NCBI GenBank assembly: GCA_031763025.1
Contig: JASSKH010000007.1
Location: forward strand, 12,878,454 to 12,942,453
Reading direction: 5' to 3'
DNA from: Macrocystis pyrifera
Taxonomy: Eukaryota > Sar > Phaeophyceae > Laminariales > Laminariaceae
DNA length: 64,000 nt
Positions within the stretch are counted from its first letter, which is position 1, and each line of letters opens with the position of its first letter. The notes under the pieces were generated by a model. That model worked only from the letters and a program-made list of their open reading frames with translations. It was not told the DNA's origin and did not search any database. Below, one piece after another: positions 44,765 through 55,911 of the stretch. A program made the translations under genes and the position numbers.

Positions 44765-44990
44765 TACCACCAGGCAAATTTAGCCATATAATACATCCAC
44801 GACATCGTACCATGGTACCTTACCGCAAACGTACCATACCATATACTGTGTTTTTCCCGTACCATACCGTCAACACATAGCGTACCACATACGGCGGTTT
44901 TCCCATATTCCCACATACCATACCGCCAACATATCCCATATTCCCATACACCATACCACCAATATATCCCATATCCTATACCGAGTTGGG
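44765..44990. repeat. CCATACCGCCAACATATCCCATA-type tandem repeat
   Basis: Imperfect units around CATACCATACCACCAATATA. A matching inverted block is at 62735-62900 in the right arm. Confidence 0.75.
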
Positions 44991-45198
44991 AAGACGTCTA
45001 TACACCAGACCAGGTGCCTGCTACTGCTGGAGTGCCGTTTTGTTGTGCAAGGGTGGCGATGAATACAAGAGTTGGCTCAGACGCCCATACCGAGTTGGGG
45101 AGACGTCTATACATCAAACCAGGTGCCTGCTACTGCTGTAGTGCTGTCTTGTTGTGCACGGGTGGCGATGAATACAAGAGTTGGCTCAGACGCTTGGG
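44990..45198 (+). repeat. Two tandem units of about 107 bp
   Basis: Each unit starts CCGAGTTGGG(A/G)AGACGTC and ends GAGTTGGCTCAGACGC. The right arm keeps both units in inverted form (62.52-62.75 kb), so this duplication predates the palindrome. Confidence 0.85.
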
Positions 45199-45289
45199 TC
45201 TTACGCTCAGTGCAGCGCATTGGCCGCTGGTGTGCACGAAATAGATGAAAAACATTATCTACGAGTACTACTACTACTGCTGTATCTGT

Positions 45290-46395
45290 CTCGAATGGCA
45301 GAAAATGGGCTTTTTTTGCAGGTTTGGGAGGATACCGTAGGACGCCGCCGGCAAGCTCTTGCCCCCAAGAGCATGCATCCACCTCATTTCTTCGAGCCCG
45401 TCATCTATACTAGTTGATCTTTCCCGCCACCGAGCGGGTTGCCCGTGGGCTGAGTCTCTGTCGAGATCGAGCGTCTATCGTCTATCGTCGCACGAGCAGG
45501 TCTTTTACAGTACAACAAACGTGTCGAATGGCAAAAAAAAGGGTTTCTTTTCAGGTTTGGGAGGATACGTTGGACGCCGCCGGCAAGCTCTTGCCCCCTA
45601 GAGCATGCATCCACCTCATTTCTTGGAGCCCGTCATCTATACTAGTTGATCTTGCCCGCCACCGCGCGAGTTGCCCGGGGGCTGAGTCTCTGTCGAGATC
45701 GAATGTCTATCGTGTATCGTCGCACGAGCTGAAATAATACTTTTTTGATGTACTTCGCGTTTCCATTCGCATGCTATACAGCAGGTATTTTACAGTACAA
45801 CAGGAGTGGGTTACTTTTTGTGCCACAGCAAAATTATCGACGAGTACCACTACTGCTGTGTAGTGCAGAGTGCTGTATCCATCTCGAATGGCGAAAAAAA
45901 ATGCATTTCGTCTATTGGTACAACAAACGTCTCGAATGGCAAAAATTGGGCTTTTTCAGTTTTGGGAGGATACCGTAGGACGCCGCCGGCAAGCTCTTGC
46001 CCCCTAGAGCATGCATCCACCTCATTTCTTCGAGCCCGTCATCTATACTAGTTGATATTTCCCGCCACCACCGCGCGGGTTGTCCGTGGGCTGAGTCTCT
46101 GTCGAGATTGCGCGTCTATCGTGTATCGTGGCACGAGCTGAAATAATACTTTTTTGGTGTACTTGGCGTTTCCATTCGCATACCATATATAGCAGGTCTT
46201 TCACAGTACAACAGGAGGAGTGGGTAACTTTTTGTGCCACAGCTAAAATATCTACGAGTACTCCTGTACAGTGCTGTATCCGTCTCGAATGGCATAAAAA
46301 TTGCATACTATCGCAGGTCTTCTACAGCGGCGAAAGGCAAAAAATGTTTTTTTTTTTCAGGTTTGGGAGGATACCGTAGGACGCCGCCGGCAGCA
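45290..46395 (+). repeat. Tandem array of diverged 240-400 bp units, left arm
   Basis: Four units marked by GGTTTGGGAGGATACCGTAG at about 45.32, 45.55, 45.96 and 46.36 kb. Each is followed by CGCCGGCAAGCTCTTGCCCC, GTCATCTATACTAGTTGAT and GAGTCTCTGTCGAGAT. Inverted partners are at 61.35-62.48 kb. A lone unit is at 47.46 kb and a diverged one at 19.24 kb. Embedded short frames are not conserved. Confidence 0.85.
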
Positions 46396-46589
46396 GTGGA
46401 TTACCAGGTACTTCCTACTTGTCGCCTTTATAATTTTGCGATCCTCATCGTATGTTTCGGTACTCGCAAATAATAACCCGCCAGTTGAAAATACATGTCA
46501 ATCTGTCGAATGTGCAACAACCCACAAAATGTTTTTCATTGGCTAACAAAGCGTCGTCATTCGCATACTATATATAGCAGTAGAGTCTG

Positions 46590-46890
46590 GTATCAGTATA
46601 GGGCTACCCTTTCTTTTTCTTTTTCTTGTTCTTTTTCGGTTTGGTTTTTTCGTTGCTTCTCTTTCTTTATGGTGTATTTTGGTTGCTGGCGTATGTATGT
46701 ATGTTGTGTCGGCCGCACCTAGTGCGAAGGCATGGTATTACGTAGGCTATTAATGCATCACGGTGTGTTATCTCTGTGTCGTAGTCTGTGACCACAGAGC
46801 TCGTATCTTTCTAGGGTGAAGAATCAGCACGGACACTGGGCTTGCTGGATGTCGACGAGTAGAAGAACGGTTTAATGTGAAGAACACACA
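46590..46890 (+). mobile_element. 300-bp block present once in each palindrome arm at non-matching sites, left copy
   Basis: Carries TTTATGGTGTATTTTGGTTG, GTCGGCCGCACCTAGTGCGA, GATGTCGACGAGTAGAAGAA and ends near GTGAAGAACACACACAC. The inverted copy is at 53622-53905, about 1.4 kb from the centre, whereas this one is 5.2 kb from it. So it moved independently of the arm duplication. Confidence 0.6.
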
Positions 46891-47589
46891 CACACACCCT
46901 ATATATACCCCCTATACAATATGATCTTTCCGTAGTACTTAGTCATGTTTTTTGCCTCCTAGAGCATGCACCCACGTCATTTCTCATTTGGCCAACAACA
47001 ACTTCGCATACTATAGCACAAGCAGGTATTTTACATTACAACAACAGGAGGAGTGGATTACTTCTTGTGCGACAATAAAGTTATCTATTATCTACGAGTA
47101 CTAATAAAAAATTGCATACTACTAAAAAATTGCATACGAACTATCGTAGGTCTTTTACAACAACAACAGCAGTTAGTTGATTACTTTCTACTTTTCGCCT
47201 TTATTTGTATTTTATTTTGCGATCCTCGTCGTATGTTTCGGTACTCGCAAAAAGAATGACCTAAAATTGCATACTATCGTAGGTCTTCTACAACAGCACA
47301 GTTAGTTGATTACTTTCTACTTTTCGCCTTTTATTTGTATTTTATTTTGCGATCCTCATCGTATGTTTCGGTACTCGCAAAAAACAAATAACCTGGCGGT
47401 TGAAAATACGTCAATCTGTCGAATGTGTAACAACACACAACAAAAAAAATGGGCTTTTTTCAGGTTTGGGAGGATATCGTACGAGGACGCCGGCGGCAAA
47501 AGCTTTTGCCCCCTAGAGCATGCATCCACCTCAGTTCTCATTTCACCAACAACAACTATTTCGCGGTACAGAGATCTCTTGTCAATCTG

Positions 47590-47900
47590 TCGTTTACTTG
47601 TTGTAATAAATAACCGACATGTTTTGCTTTGGCCAAGAGAGCGTCGTCAGCTTTCTGACTGATTGTTGGAGATCTCTCTCCGTTCATGTTTCGTAAATAA
47701 TTGGCCAACAGAGAGCGTCGTCACAGCTCACTGACAAATTGTTGGAGATCTCCCTTTTAGTTTGTGTCCCTCCTCTATGTGTGCCCACACCTGCTTCACA
47801 CTTACTTATCATCCCGCCCTCCCGAGTCCCGCAACACAACAAGAGCACTACCTCCATCATACCGATCAAGGTCTCTAACATCACCACCAATCAACCTCCA
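47590..47900 (+). other. Probable 5' untranslated exon of the cysteine-rich gene, left arm
   Basis: Contains TTGTTGGAGATCTCCCTTTT and a C-rich, Met-poor stretch ending AATCAACCTCCA|GTGAGTTCTT, a good donor. The intron closes at CTTCCTGTGCAG before the coding exon at 48331. The matching block in the right arm is flipped (56.6-56.87 kb) and keeps the donor (CCTCCG|GTGAGT). The transcription start was not identified. Confidence 0.5.
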
Positions 47901-48330
47901 GTGAGTTCTTGCACTTTTGTCATGACTTCTGTTGTATAGCGTGATCGGTTCCTTGTTCGTGTCTTCGATTATAATTTCGTTTTTGATGTGGTATTGTCTG
48001 CTTTTGTTGTCGCTACCGACATTTCCTGTGTGTAGTTTTTGTTTTGCGGTTGTGTTATTATAGATTTGTCGACTCTTCTTCATTTTACCAATATCGATCA
48101 AGATAGGACTTCCAACAAACGGCAACGACCAAGTTGGCTCTTCTTCTCTTCTTTCCGCCGGTGAGGACGCGATTCTCTCTACCATACCTACCGATTTTGA
48201 CCGCAGCCGTGTGTGTTTCATAGCACAATCGACGTGTTTCATGTCTGCTTCATATTGTGCGCAATGCATGAATAACTGTATGATTTTTTTTCAACATGTG
48301 ACGTCCACCTTCCACTGTCTTCCTGTGCAG

Positions 48331-48526
48331 ATATGTCCAGCATGGCAATGGCGGCTCTCTCAGCTTTGGCAGTAGCGCGCGCGGCTTCTGCGAGGGGGTC
48401 CTCCTGCTCTGGGCGTCACATCTCCCGTGCAGACATCGACGATGCGGATTTTGCGCAAGGCTACTTCTGTCTTGTCTGTGGGAACGAGAGGAACAGCTTC
48501 GTCAAGGGCTTTAAGGGTGGCCTCAA
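48331..48526 (+). CDS. Cysteine-rich protein, first coding exon (left arm)
   Basis: After the acceptor CTTCCTGTGCAG, ATG at 48333 opens MSSMAMAALSALAVARAASA, then RADIDDADFAQGYFCLVCGN. The exon ends CCTCAA|GTAAGTATT in phase 2. CLVCGN has the C-x-x-C spacing of a zinc-binding knuckle. The next exon at 51607 completes the Lys codon and adds CEPCGS, giving two C-x-x-C pairs. The protein is 236 aa in total. It is likely intracellular and perhaps zinc-binding; the family is not recognised. The 3.1-kb intron is filled with repeats. Confidence 0.65.
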
Positions 48527-48826
48527 GTAAGTATTTGAATGTCGTCGTATTTAAGCAATAATACAAGTAGTATGTGTCTTCGCGATATTTTGTGCTCCCG
48601 TGTGTCTTATTTGAAGACGTCATGCACTACTGTATTTCATGAAAATTCCCACATGGAAAGACTAAAACCGACAATGTATCAGTCCGAACACATCCATCCA
48701 CCGTCGTACTTCACCGGTAACACTCCGTCCAAGGTTTGCCCCATGAAACGACATTTATTTCATGAGTATTCCGCCGCAGCGTATAGTACGATGTTAAGAT
48801 CAAGCTTGCGGGACACTTTGTATCAC

Positions 48827-48996
48827 TAGACAGGTCTGCCTTTTAAGTTGGTAATCGTTGGTACTCACGTGTGTTGCTTGCTTAGCTATAGAAGAAGAGC
48901 AGTTTTATTCCTAGACAGGTCTGCCTTTTAAGTTGGTAATCGTTGGTACTCACGTGTGTTGCTTGCTTAGCTATAGAAGAAGAGCAGTTTTATTCC
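48827..48996 (+). repeat. Perfect tandem duplication, 2 x 85 bp
   Basis: Unit TAGACAGGTCTGCCTTTTAA ... GAGCAGTTTTATTCC, repeated without visible change. It is absent from the right arm, so it arose after the arms split. Confidence 0.95.
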
Positions 48997-49039
48997 TTTC
49001 GTGCACGCGGAGACTGCGACCAAGCTCGTGCGTCTCTGG

Positions 49040-49175
49040 AAAACCCCTGGTTTTCCATCTAAGATACGCCTTCCAAGTACTACAAATACGTTCCCAGTGA
49101 CTGAACCCAGGTAATTACCGGGCTTTCAACCTCCTACAAAGCAGTATCATTACACTAGCCCACTCTGATGAGCCG
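49040..49175 (-). repeat. Possible second tRNA-derived SINE
   Basis: Read on the minus strand: CAGAGTGGGCTAGTGTAATG (A-box-like), then TACCTGGGTTCAGTCACTGG (B-box-like). No stems close as a tRNA. It is private to the left arm. Confidence 0.4.
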
Positions 49176-49594
49176 TATGTGCAGAATTATGGGAAATTCG
49201 TGGAAACCCCGATTCCACGAACTAGAACATGAGTCGAAGATGCGGCTCCTCAAAACCCAATCCCACACCTCTGAACGGCGAGGCAACGAAGCCGGTAAAG
49301 TACGTAAAAAACTAAAGTGAAGACCTAGCCTTAAGGGGCAGGAAGAAATCGTCAATGAAAGCCATCGCCAAGCCGCCCGCACGGGGGGGGGGGGGGGGGA
49401 GATGCATGGAAAAGTGAAAAGATTCCTGGGCCGCAATTGAGCGGCCGAGTGCCCAGACCAGTCCCGACACTGAGCGGGGGGGGTAGGCAGGACAAAATAC
49501 GCAAAAACACATCCCCAAATCAGCCCAAAAAAAACAAAGGAAAACACACCAGAAACATATCGGACAGACAAAAAAATCATGCCCCAAAGTCCAG

Positions 49595-49856
49595 GAAGAC
49601 GATGTACACAAAAACCTAAATAATATTTCGCTATTTTTAACATCTGGCCCTATTTACTTAAGGTACAGACCAAAATCTATTTTCCGCTATTTTTACTGAC
49701 AATATTTTTTTTGTCCTATTTACTACTGTGTAGTCCCCCGTAATATTACCGGGGACGACCTACGATATACACAAACACCCAAAAAAAAAATTAGCGATTT
49801 TTACCATCAAATATTTGGTGCTATTTACTATGGTCCCCCGTATTACTACAGAGCAG
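49595..49856. repeat. Degenerate family A elements, left arm
   Basis: Two to three partial copies with TAGTCCCCCGTAATATTACC at the junction. The reverse copy lies at 54515-54750, so these predate the arm duplication. Confidence 0.65.
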
Positions 49857-49869
49857 AATAATAAACCCA

Positions 49870-50860
49870 CACTTCAACTTGTTGATTAATTTGGTCAAAT
49901 CGGGTTGATTTAATCATGATTACTTGAATATATTCAACGCAATCAACCCCTTGTAATATGTGTAATCTGCTTCATATATTTTGAGTCATGGGCCTATGCT
50001 ATTCGTATTTTTTTTTTTTTTTTTTTTAATCATCACGTTTACCTTCCAGCCTAACTCGTAGGAGGTTTTGCCCTCAGCGATCTTCTGGACAACCCGTGGT
50101 CACAGGTGTCGTCCCTTCTCCCCCCCGGTACTTGTCGCGCGTAGGGTTCAGCATTCCCACTGCTCGTCGATTTTCATCAAATGTAGCTAACCCACGCTCT
50201 CGCGCTTTCCGCTAATCAATTTTTTATGCAAGAAAAAGTCCCTACGAGCATGCACTCGGTGAGACGTGAACCCACGAAATTGATCTTGATAGGCACGCGG
50301 ACCACCTACCAAGCCGGCGGGGATGTACATTAACTCATTTTCGGAGTTGATTTTATTGTTGATTGATTTGGCGAAAGCGGGTTGATTTAATCATGATTAG
50401 TTGACTATATTCAACGCAATCAACCCCTTGCAATATGTGTAATCTGCTTCATATATATTGAGCCACGGTTTATGCTATTCGTAGGGATGTACATTAACTT
50501 ATTTTCGGAGTTGATTTTATTGTTGATTATTTACCCAAACTGTGTTGATTTAATCATGATTAGTTTATTATAATCAACGCAATCAACCCTTGTAATACGG
50601 AGTTGATTTTATTGTTGGTTGATTTCGCGAAAGCGAGTTGATTTAATCATGATTAGTTGACTATATTCAACGCAATCAACCCCTTGCAATATGTGTAATC
50701 TGCTTCATATATATTGAGCCACGGTTTATGCTATTCGTAGGGATGTACATTAACTTATTTTCGGAGTTGATTTTATTGTTGATTAATTAACCCAAACTGC
50801 GTTGATTTAATCATGACTAGTTGATTATAATCAACGCAATCAACCCTTGTAATACGGAGA
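49870..50860. repeat. Array of GTTGATTTTATTGTTGATT / AATCAACGCAATCAACCC units
   Basis: Four imperfect units of 100-300 bp (two near 50.34-50.57, others near 49.88 and 50.6-50.85). Each has TTCGGAGTTGATTTTATTG and TTTAATCATGA(T/C)TAGTTGA. Units have self-complementary ends (GTTGATT ... AATCAAC), like tandemly amplified small inverted-repeat elements. The array is interrupted by the SINE. The right arm has only single units (53.53-53.62, 54.32-54.42 kb). Confidence 0.75.
50008..50315 (-). repeat. tRNA-derived SINE, copy 2 (left arm)
   Basis: Runs from a T run (A tail on the minus strand) through TAGGAGGTTTTGCCCTCAGC and CGTGGTCACAGGTGTCGTCC to CCACCTACCAAGCC (tRNA-like head). It has the same orientation as copy 3 in the right arm, not inverted, so these are independent insertions. 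Confidence 0.8.
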
Positions 50861-51606
50861 CGAGCAGAATCATCCATTCCCACCCCTCCCTCACTTTCGT
50901 ATGCGGCGGAGGTGCCCTTAACCCTTCAGTGCTGTGAACCGAAAACCGACTTATTTGAAGCCGTCCGCGTTTTCGTATACAGCGGGTTTTCCCTGACTGC
51001 CCTTACACTATAAGAACAGAATGCTTCGTGCCCACCCCTTACTTTCGTATACGGAGGTGTCCTTATTACCCCTGTCAGTGCTGATAACGTTTTTTTCACC
51101 GAAAAACTACATATTTTAGTCTGTTTTTCGGTTGAAAAAACTCTTGTCCCTTCCGGCAATAATAGCGCTTTGATGTCGTATAGAAACCTCTTCTTACGTT
51201 TTGATATGCATTACGCCGCGCGACACAGCCAGCACGCAGCCCATAGCCAGCACGCAGTCCACAGCCCGCAACAGGATGCCAGCATAGCAGCACCACTGTA
51301 CTCTTTTGTTCCCATACCAGTACAACCAGTCAGTGTCAACTGCGTCTTCCCACCCATAACTTTCGTATACAGAGGGGGTCCACCTATAACCCATGCTACC
51401 ACCTCGCAAACCTTGTGCGGTTGTTTTTTATCTCAGGTGCAGAGATACAGCACATAAATCTCGCCTGCAGTCTTATTCAATACGGTGGTAGTACTTGCAA
51501 ACAATACGCACACGACACCCACTGATTGAAAACGGCATATTGTCACGAGTTGACTGTGTTTGTACGAATATCGTTCTTTTGGCGCCTCCTTTTATCCTTG
51601 TTACAG

Positions 51607-52123
51607 GTGCGAACCATGCGGTTCCTACACATCTTCAACATCTACGGAGACCTCGAAGCCCCCGCTGTGCTGCCTTCTTTGCGCGGTTGATCTGGAGCCG
51701 GCGTCGCCATACTTGAAAGCAATTGCAGACAGCTGTGCGGAGCCGGGATCGCGTCCCGCTATGGAATATTTTCATGCTGACGGTCAGTGTTGCGAGCCGT
51801 CCGCAGTGTCTAGCGACAATGTAGACCCTTGCGCGGGTGAGGATTGCAAAATCATTCCAGTGTACGATTTATTTGGGGACGGGGTTGCTGCCCTGAAGTT
51901 CTGCGGCCCTTGCTTCATCAAGCAGCGGGTCGGGCATGACTACATAGTCGCCGCAAACGCGGCAAAAAGAAACACGTACCAAAGCCCCTCCAAAAAACGG
52001 CGCAAGCAAGTGATGATTGATGCCGGGGGCTTTGTCGCGTTCAATTGGCATGAACCAGCCAGTAGTCTAGTAGTAACTAGTAGCGCTGCTGCTGAAAATA
52101 TATGTCCCCGCCGAGTGCTATAA
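51607..52123 (+). CDS. Cysteine-rich protein, second coding exon (left arm, to stop)
   Basis: The acceptor CCTTGTTACAG gives phase 2 in frame with the exon at 48526. It encodes CEPCGSYTSS, LCCLLCAVDLEPASPYLKA, HADGQCCEPS, DPCAGEDCK and FCGPCFIKQR, with at least four more cysteine pairs. A basic stretch (SKKRRK) could be a nuclear signal. The last 13 or so residues are encoded past the end of the arm, in the palindrome's unique centre, so the native C-terminus may have been different. Family not recognised. Confidence 0.65.
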
Positions 52124-52273
52124 CAAGTGGTATCGATAGTCAACGACTGTGTACGGTAGGGACGATAGATGGTCCGGTTGCCAGCAGTCATGGCGCATTC
52201 CCTCACAAATTCAACCTCTCCCGCAGTGAAACGCCGAGTAGAATCCCAACAATTTTTTCCAACCTACACCCGT
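52083..52273. other. Unique centre of the palindrome, 191 bp
   Basis: Sequence between the arms, starting GCGCTGCTGCTGAAAATATA and ending CCAACCTACACCCGT. Not self-complementary. The left gene's stop codon falls in it. No promoter or terminator motif is recognisable. Confidence 0.85.
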
Positions 52274-52339
52274 TACTAGTTACTACTAGACTACTGGCTG
52301 GTTCATGCCAATTGAACGCGACAAAGCCCCCGGCATCAA

Positions 52340-52760
52340 TCACCACTTGCGCCGTCTTTTGGAGGGGCTTTGGTACGTGTTTCTTTTTGCCGCGTTTGCG
52401 GCGACTATGTAGTCATGCCCGCTTCGCAGGAGCATGACCCGCTGCTTGATGAAGCAAGGGCCGCAGAACTTCAGGGCAGCAACCCCGTCCCCGGATAGAT
52501 CATACACTGGAACGCTTTTGCAATCATCACCCGCGCAAGGGTCTACAGTGTCGCTAGACACTGCGGACGGCTCGCAACACTGACCGTCAGCATGAAAATA
52601 TTCCATAGCGGGACGCGATCCCGGCTCCGCACAGCTGTCTGCAATTTTTTTGAAATATGGCGACGCCGGCTCCAGATCAACCGCGCAAAGAAGGCAGCAC
52701 AGCGGGGGCTTCGAGGTCTCCGTAGATGTTGAAGATGTGTAGGAACCGCATGGTTCGCAC
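52340..52760 (-). pseudogene. Cysteine-rich gene, second coding exon copy (right arm)
   Basis: Nearly identical to 51607-52027 in reverse, with an intact acceptor (TTGTTACAG). Relative to the left copy it has a 15-nt in-frame insertion (five residues after CFIKQRV) and, near the end, a 4-nt deletion (CGCAAGTGG for CGCAAGCAAGTGATG) that brings a stop after RRRKW. The rest of its gene is also broken. Confidence 0.75.
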
Positions 52761-53621
52761 CTGTAACAAGGATAAAAGGAGGCGCCAAAAGAACGATATT
52801 CGTACAACCACAGTCAACTCGTGACAATATGCCGTTTTCAATCAGTGGGTGTCGTGTGCGTATTGTTTGCAAGTACTACCACCGTATTGAATAAGACTGC
52901 AGGCGAGATTTATGTGCTGTATCTCTGCACCTGAGATAAAAAACAACCGCACAAGGTTTGCGAGGTGGTAGCATGGGTTATAGGTGGACCCCCTCTGTAT
53001 ACGAAAGTTATGGGTGGGAAGACGCAGTTGACACTGACTGGTTGTACTGGTATGGGAACAAAAGAGTACAGTGGTGCTGCTATGCTGGCCTCCTGTTGCG
53101 GGCTGTGGACTGCGTGCTGGCCATGGGCTGCGTGCTGGCTGTGTCGCGCGGCGTAATGCATATCAAAACGTAAGAAGAGGTTTCTATACGACATCAATGC
53201 GCTATTATTGCCGGAAGGGACAAGAGTTTTTTTTCAACCGAACATCAGACTAAAATATGTAGTTTTTCGGTGAAAAAAAACGTTAACAGCACTGACAGGG
53301 GGTAATAAGGACACCTCCGCATACGAAAGTAAGGGGTGGGCACGAAGCATTCTGCTCTTATAGTGTAAGGGCAGTCAGGGAAAACCCGCTGTATACGAAA
53401 ACGCGGACGGCTTCAAATAAATCGGTTTTCGGTTCACAGCACTGAAGGGTTAAGGGCACCTCCGCCGCATACGAAAGTGAGGGAGGGGTGGGAATGGATG
53501 ATTCTGCTCTTCTCCGTATTACAAGGGTTGATTGCGTTGATTATATTCAACTAGTCATGATTAAATCAACGCAGTTTGGGTTAATTAATCAACAATGAAA
53601 TCAACTCCGAAAATAAGTTAA

Positions 53622-53905
53622 TGTGTGTGTTCTTCACATTAAACCGTTCTTCTCCTCGTCGACATCCAGCAAGCCCAGTGTCCGTGCTGATTCTTCACCC
53701 TAGAAAGATACGAGCTCTGTGGTCACAGACTACGACACAGAGATAACACACCGTAATGCATTAATAGCCTACGCAATACCATGCCTTCGCACTAGGTGCG
53801 GCCGACACAACATACATACATACGCCAGCAACCAAAATACACCATAAAGAAAGAGAAGCAGCGAAGAAACCAAACCGAAAAAGAAAAAGAAAAGGAGAAG
53901 AATCC
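53622..53905 (-). mobile_element. 300-bp block at a non-matching site, right copy
   Basis: Inverted partner of 46590-46890 with high identity (GTCGACATCCAGCAAGCCCA, TCGCACTAGGTGCGGCC). Its flanks here are the GTTGATT-type unit on one side and CCAAATAAATAAATAAAATG on the other. Confidence 0.6.
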
Positions 53906-53988
53906 CAAATAAATAAATAAAATGGGAAGCCAACATCCCTACGAATAGCATACACCCATGACTCAAAATATATGAAGCAGATTACACA

Positions 53989-54314
53989 TTTTTTTTTTTT
54001 TTTTTTTTTGAAATGATCACTTTTACCCTCTCCAGCCTAATTCGTAGGAGGTTTTGCCCTCAGCGATCTTCTGGACAACCCGTGGTCACAGGTGTCGTCT
54101 CTTCTCCCCCCCGGTACGTGCCTTTATTTTTTGTCGCGCGTAGGGTTCAGCATTCCCACTGCTCGTCGATTTTCATCAAATGTAGCTAACCCACGCTCTC
54201 GCGCTTTCCGCTAATCAATTTTTTATGCAAGAAAAAGTCCCTACGAGCATGCACTCGGTGAGACGTGAACCCACGAAATTGATCTTGATAGGCACGCGGA
54301 CCACCTACCAAGCC
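53989..54314 (-). repeat. tRNA-derived SINE, copy 3 (right arm)
   Basis: Same order as copy 2, with a 12-nt longer stretch before TTGTCGCGCGTAGGGTTCAG. Full length, T run to CCTACCAAGCC. Confidence 0.8.
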
Positions 54315-54514
54315 ACCCGGGGGTTGATTGCGTTGAACATAATCAAGTAATCATGATTAAATCAACCCGATTTGGCCAAATCAATCAACAATAAAATCAA
54401 CTCCGAAAATGAGTTAATGTACACCCCTACGAATAGCACACACATGAGTCTAAAGATACGAAGCAGATTCCACGTACGAAGTACAAGTTGAAATGGGTTT
54501 ATTATTCTGCTCTG

Positions 54515-54750
54515 TAGTAATAAGTAGACCAAATGTTTGATGGTAAAAATCGCTAAATATTATATAGACTGGTGTTTGTGTATATCGTAGGTCGTCCCCG
54601 GTAATATTACGGGGGACTATACAGTAGTAAATAGGACAAAATATTGTGGGTAAAAAGTGGCGGAAAATAGATTTTGGTCTGCACCGTAAGTAAATAGGGC
54701 CAGATGTTAAAAATAGCGAAATATTATTTAGGTTCTTGCGTATGTCGTAC
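54515..54750. repeat. Degenerate family A elements, right arm
   Basis: Inverted counterpart of 49595-49856 (GGTAATATTACGGGGGACTA). Shared between the arms. Confidence 0.65.
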
Positions 54751-55022
54751 TATACGCTGCGACGGAATACTCATGAAATAAAAGTCGTTTCATGGGGAAA
54801 ATCTTGAACGGAGTGTTACCGGTGAAGTACGACGGTGGATGGATGTGTTCGGACTGATCCGAGTATATTGTCGGTGTTGTTTTAGTCTTTTCATGCGGGA
54901 ATTTTCATGAAATAAAGTAATGCATGACGTCTTCAAATAACACACACGAAAGCACAAAATATCGCAAAGGCACGGACTACTTTTGTATTATTTCTTAAAT
55001 ACGACGACATTCAAGTACTTAC

Positions 55023-55911
55023 TTGAGGCCACCCTTAAAGCCCTTGACGAAGCTGTTCCCCCGTTCCCACAGACAAGACAGAAGTAGTCTTGTGTTATGG
55101 TATCCCCTCTCCCCTGTTGGGGCGTTATATTCCCCTCTCCCCTGTTGCGGCGTTCTGATTTGTAGCAATCGTCCCCTCATCATGGATGGGTCTCAGGCTA
55201 GCTTATGCCGCTCCTGGCTACGCGAGTTATACCGCTTCCTCGAGTTTAAGTCCTCGATTTAGCTTCCGGGTAGTTCTAGCTTAATCTGCCAGCTTCCGCG
55301 TAACCGTACTTGCGGACTTGTTGTCGGATTCGCAATGTCACGTGTAATCGGCTACCGCCTTACAGGTTAGAGGTGTGGGAGTAGTGGGTTGTGTAGTGTC
55401 GCATCTTCGATCCATTTTCCGAATTCTCCGGATTGTTTTAGTTCTTTCCTGAGTTTCCATGAATCTGCATATACGACCCGTCAGGGTGGGCTAGTGTTAT
55501 GGTATCCCCTCCCCCCTGTTGGGGCGTTATATTCCCCTCTCCCCTGTTGGGGCGTTATATTCCCCTCTCCCCTGTTGCGGCGTTCTGATTTGTAGCAATC
55601 GTCCCCTCATCATGGATGGCAGGCGTTGTCGCCTGCTTTTCCGATGAGCGCCTCGCCCCTTCGTTCAGAAGACATCTGGCGAGGCAAACCGCAACTAATA
55701 CAAGAGCTTAACCCATCCTCAAGCACCTCGTGTGAGTGACCAGAGCAGAGCCAAAGGCATCAACCTGCTAGCAGTAGTCGGTCCCTAGGTCCATACTGCC
55801 TTACACTTAACACTTGCGCAAAATCCGCATCGTCGATGTCTGCACGGGAGATGTGACGCCCAGAGGAGGAGGACCCCCCCGCAGAAGCCGCGCCCGCTGC
55901 TGCCAAAGCTG
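55023..55911 (-). pseudogene. Cysteine-rich gene, first coding exon copy, split (right arm)
   Basis: Pieces 55023-55092 and 55813-55911 together equal the 3' four fifths of the exon at 48331-48526 in reverse. They are separated by the 720-bp insertion at 55093-55812 and cut at 55911 by a hAT-type element. The missing 5' end, with the start codon, now lies at 57297-57330 in opposite orientation. The donor (rc TCAA|GTAAGTA) is still present at 55022. Confidence 0.8.
55093..55812. mobile_element. Solo-LTR-like insertion with 4-bp target duplication
   Basis: 720 bp starting TGTTATGGTATCCCC and ending CTTACACTTAACA, so TG...CA ends, flanked by CTTG at 55089-55092 and 55813-55816. The left palindrome arm has the empty site with one CTTG. 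Inside, a block of about 95 bp (CCCCTCTCCCCTGTTGGGGC ... CATCATGGATGG) occurs twice. No coding frame. TG/CA ends and a short duplication fit an LTR. Confidence 0.7.

Larger units (their letters stand above)
48527..51606 (+). other. 3.1-kb intron of the cysteine-rich gene, repeat-filled
   Basis: Holds an 85-bp tandem duplication, a SINE-like block, degenerate family A pieces, a complete SINE and an array of GTTGATT/AATCAAC units. GT at 48527 and AG at 51605-51606. Confidence 0.6.
44563..52082 (+). repeat. Left arm of a large imperfect palindrome
   Basis: About 7.5 kb whose reverse complement matches 52274-63147 with interruptions. The outer end begins ATTCTCAGTTTGTGGAACTG; the inner end is AGTCTAGTAGTAACTAGTA. 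From 50.87 kb to the centre the two arms are nearly identical. Farther out they diverge and carry private insertions. It holds the apparently intact copy of the cysteine-rich gene. Confidence 0.9.
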
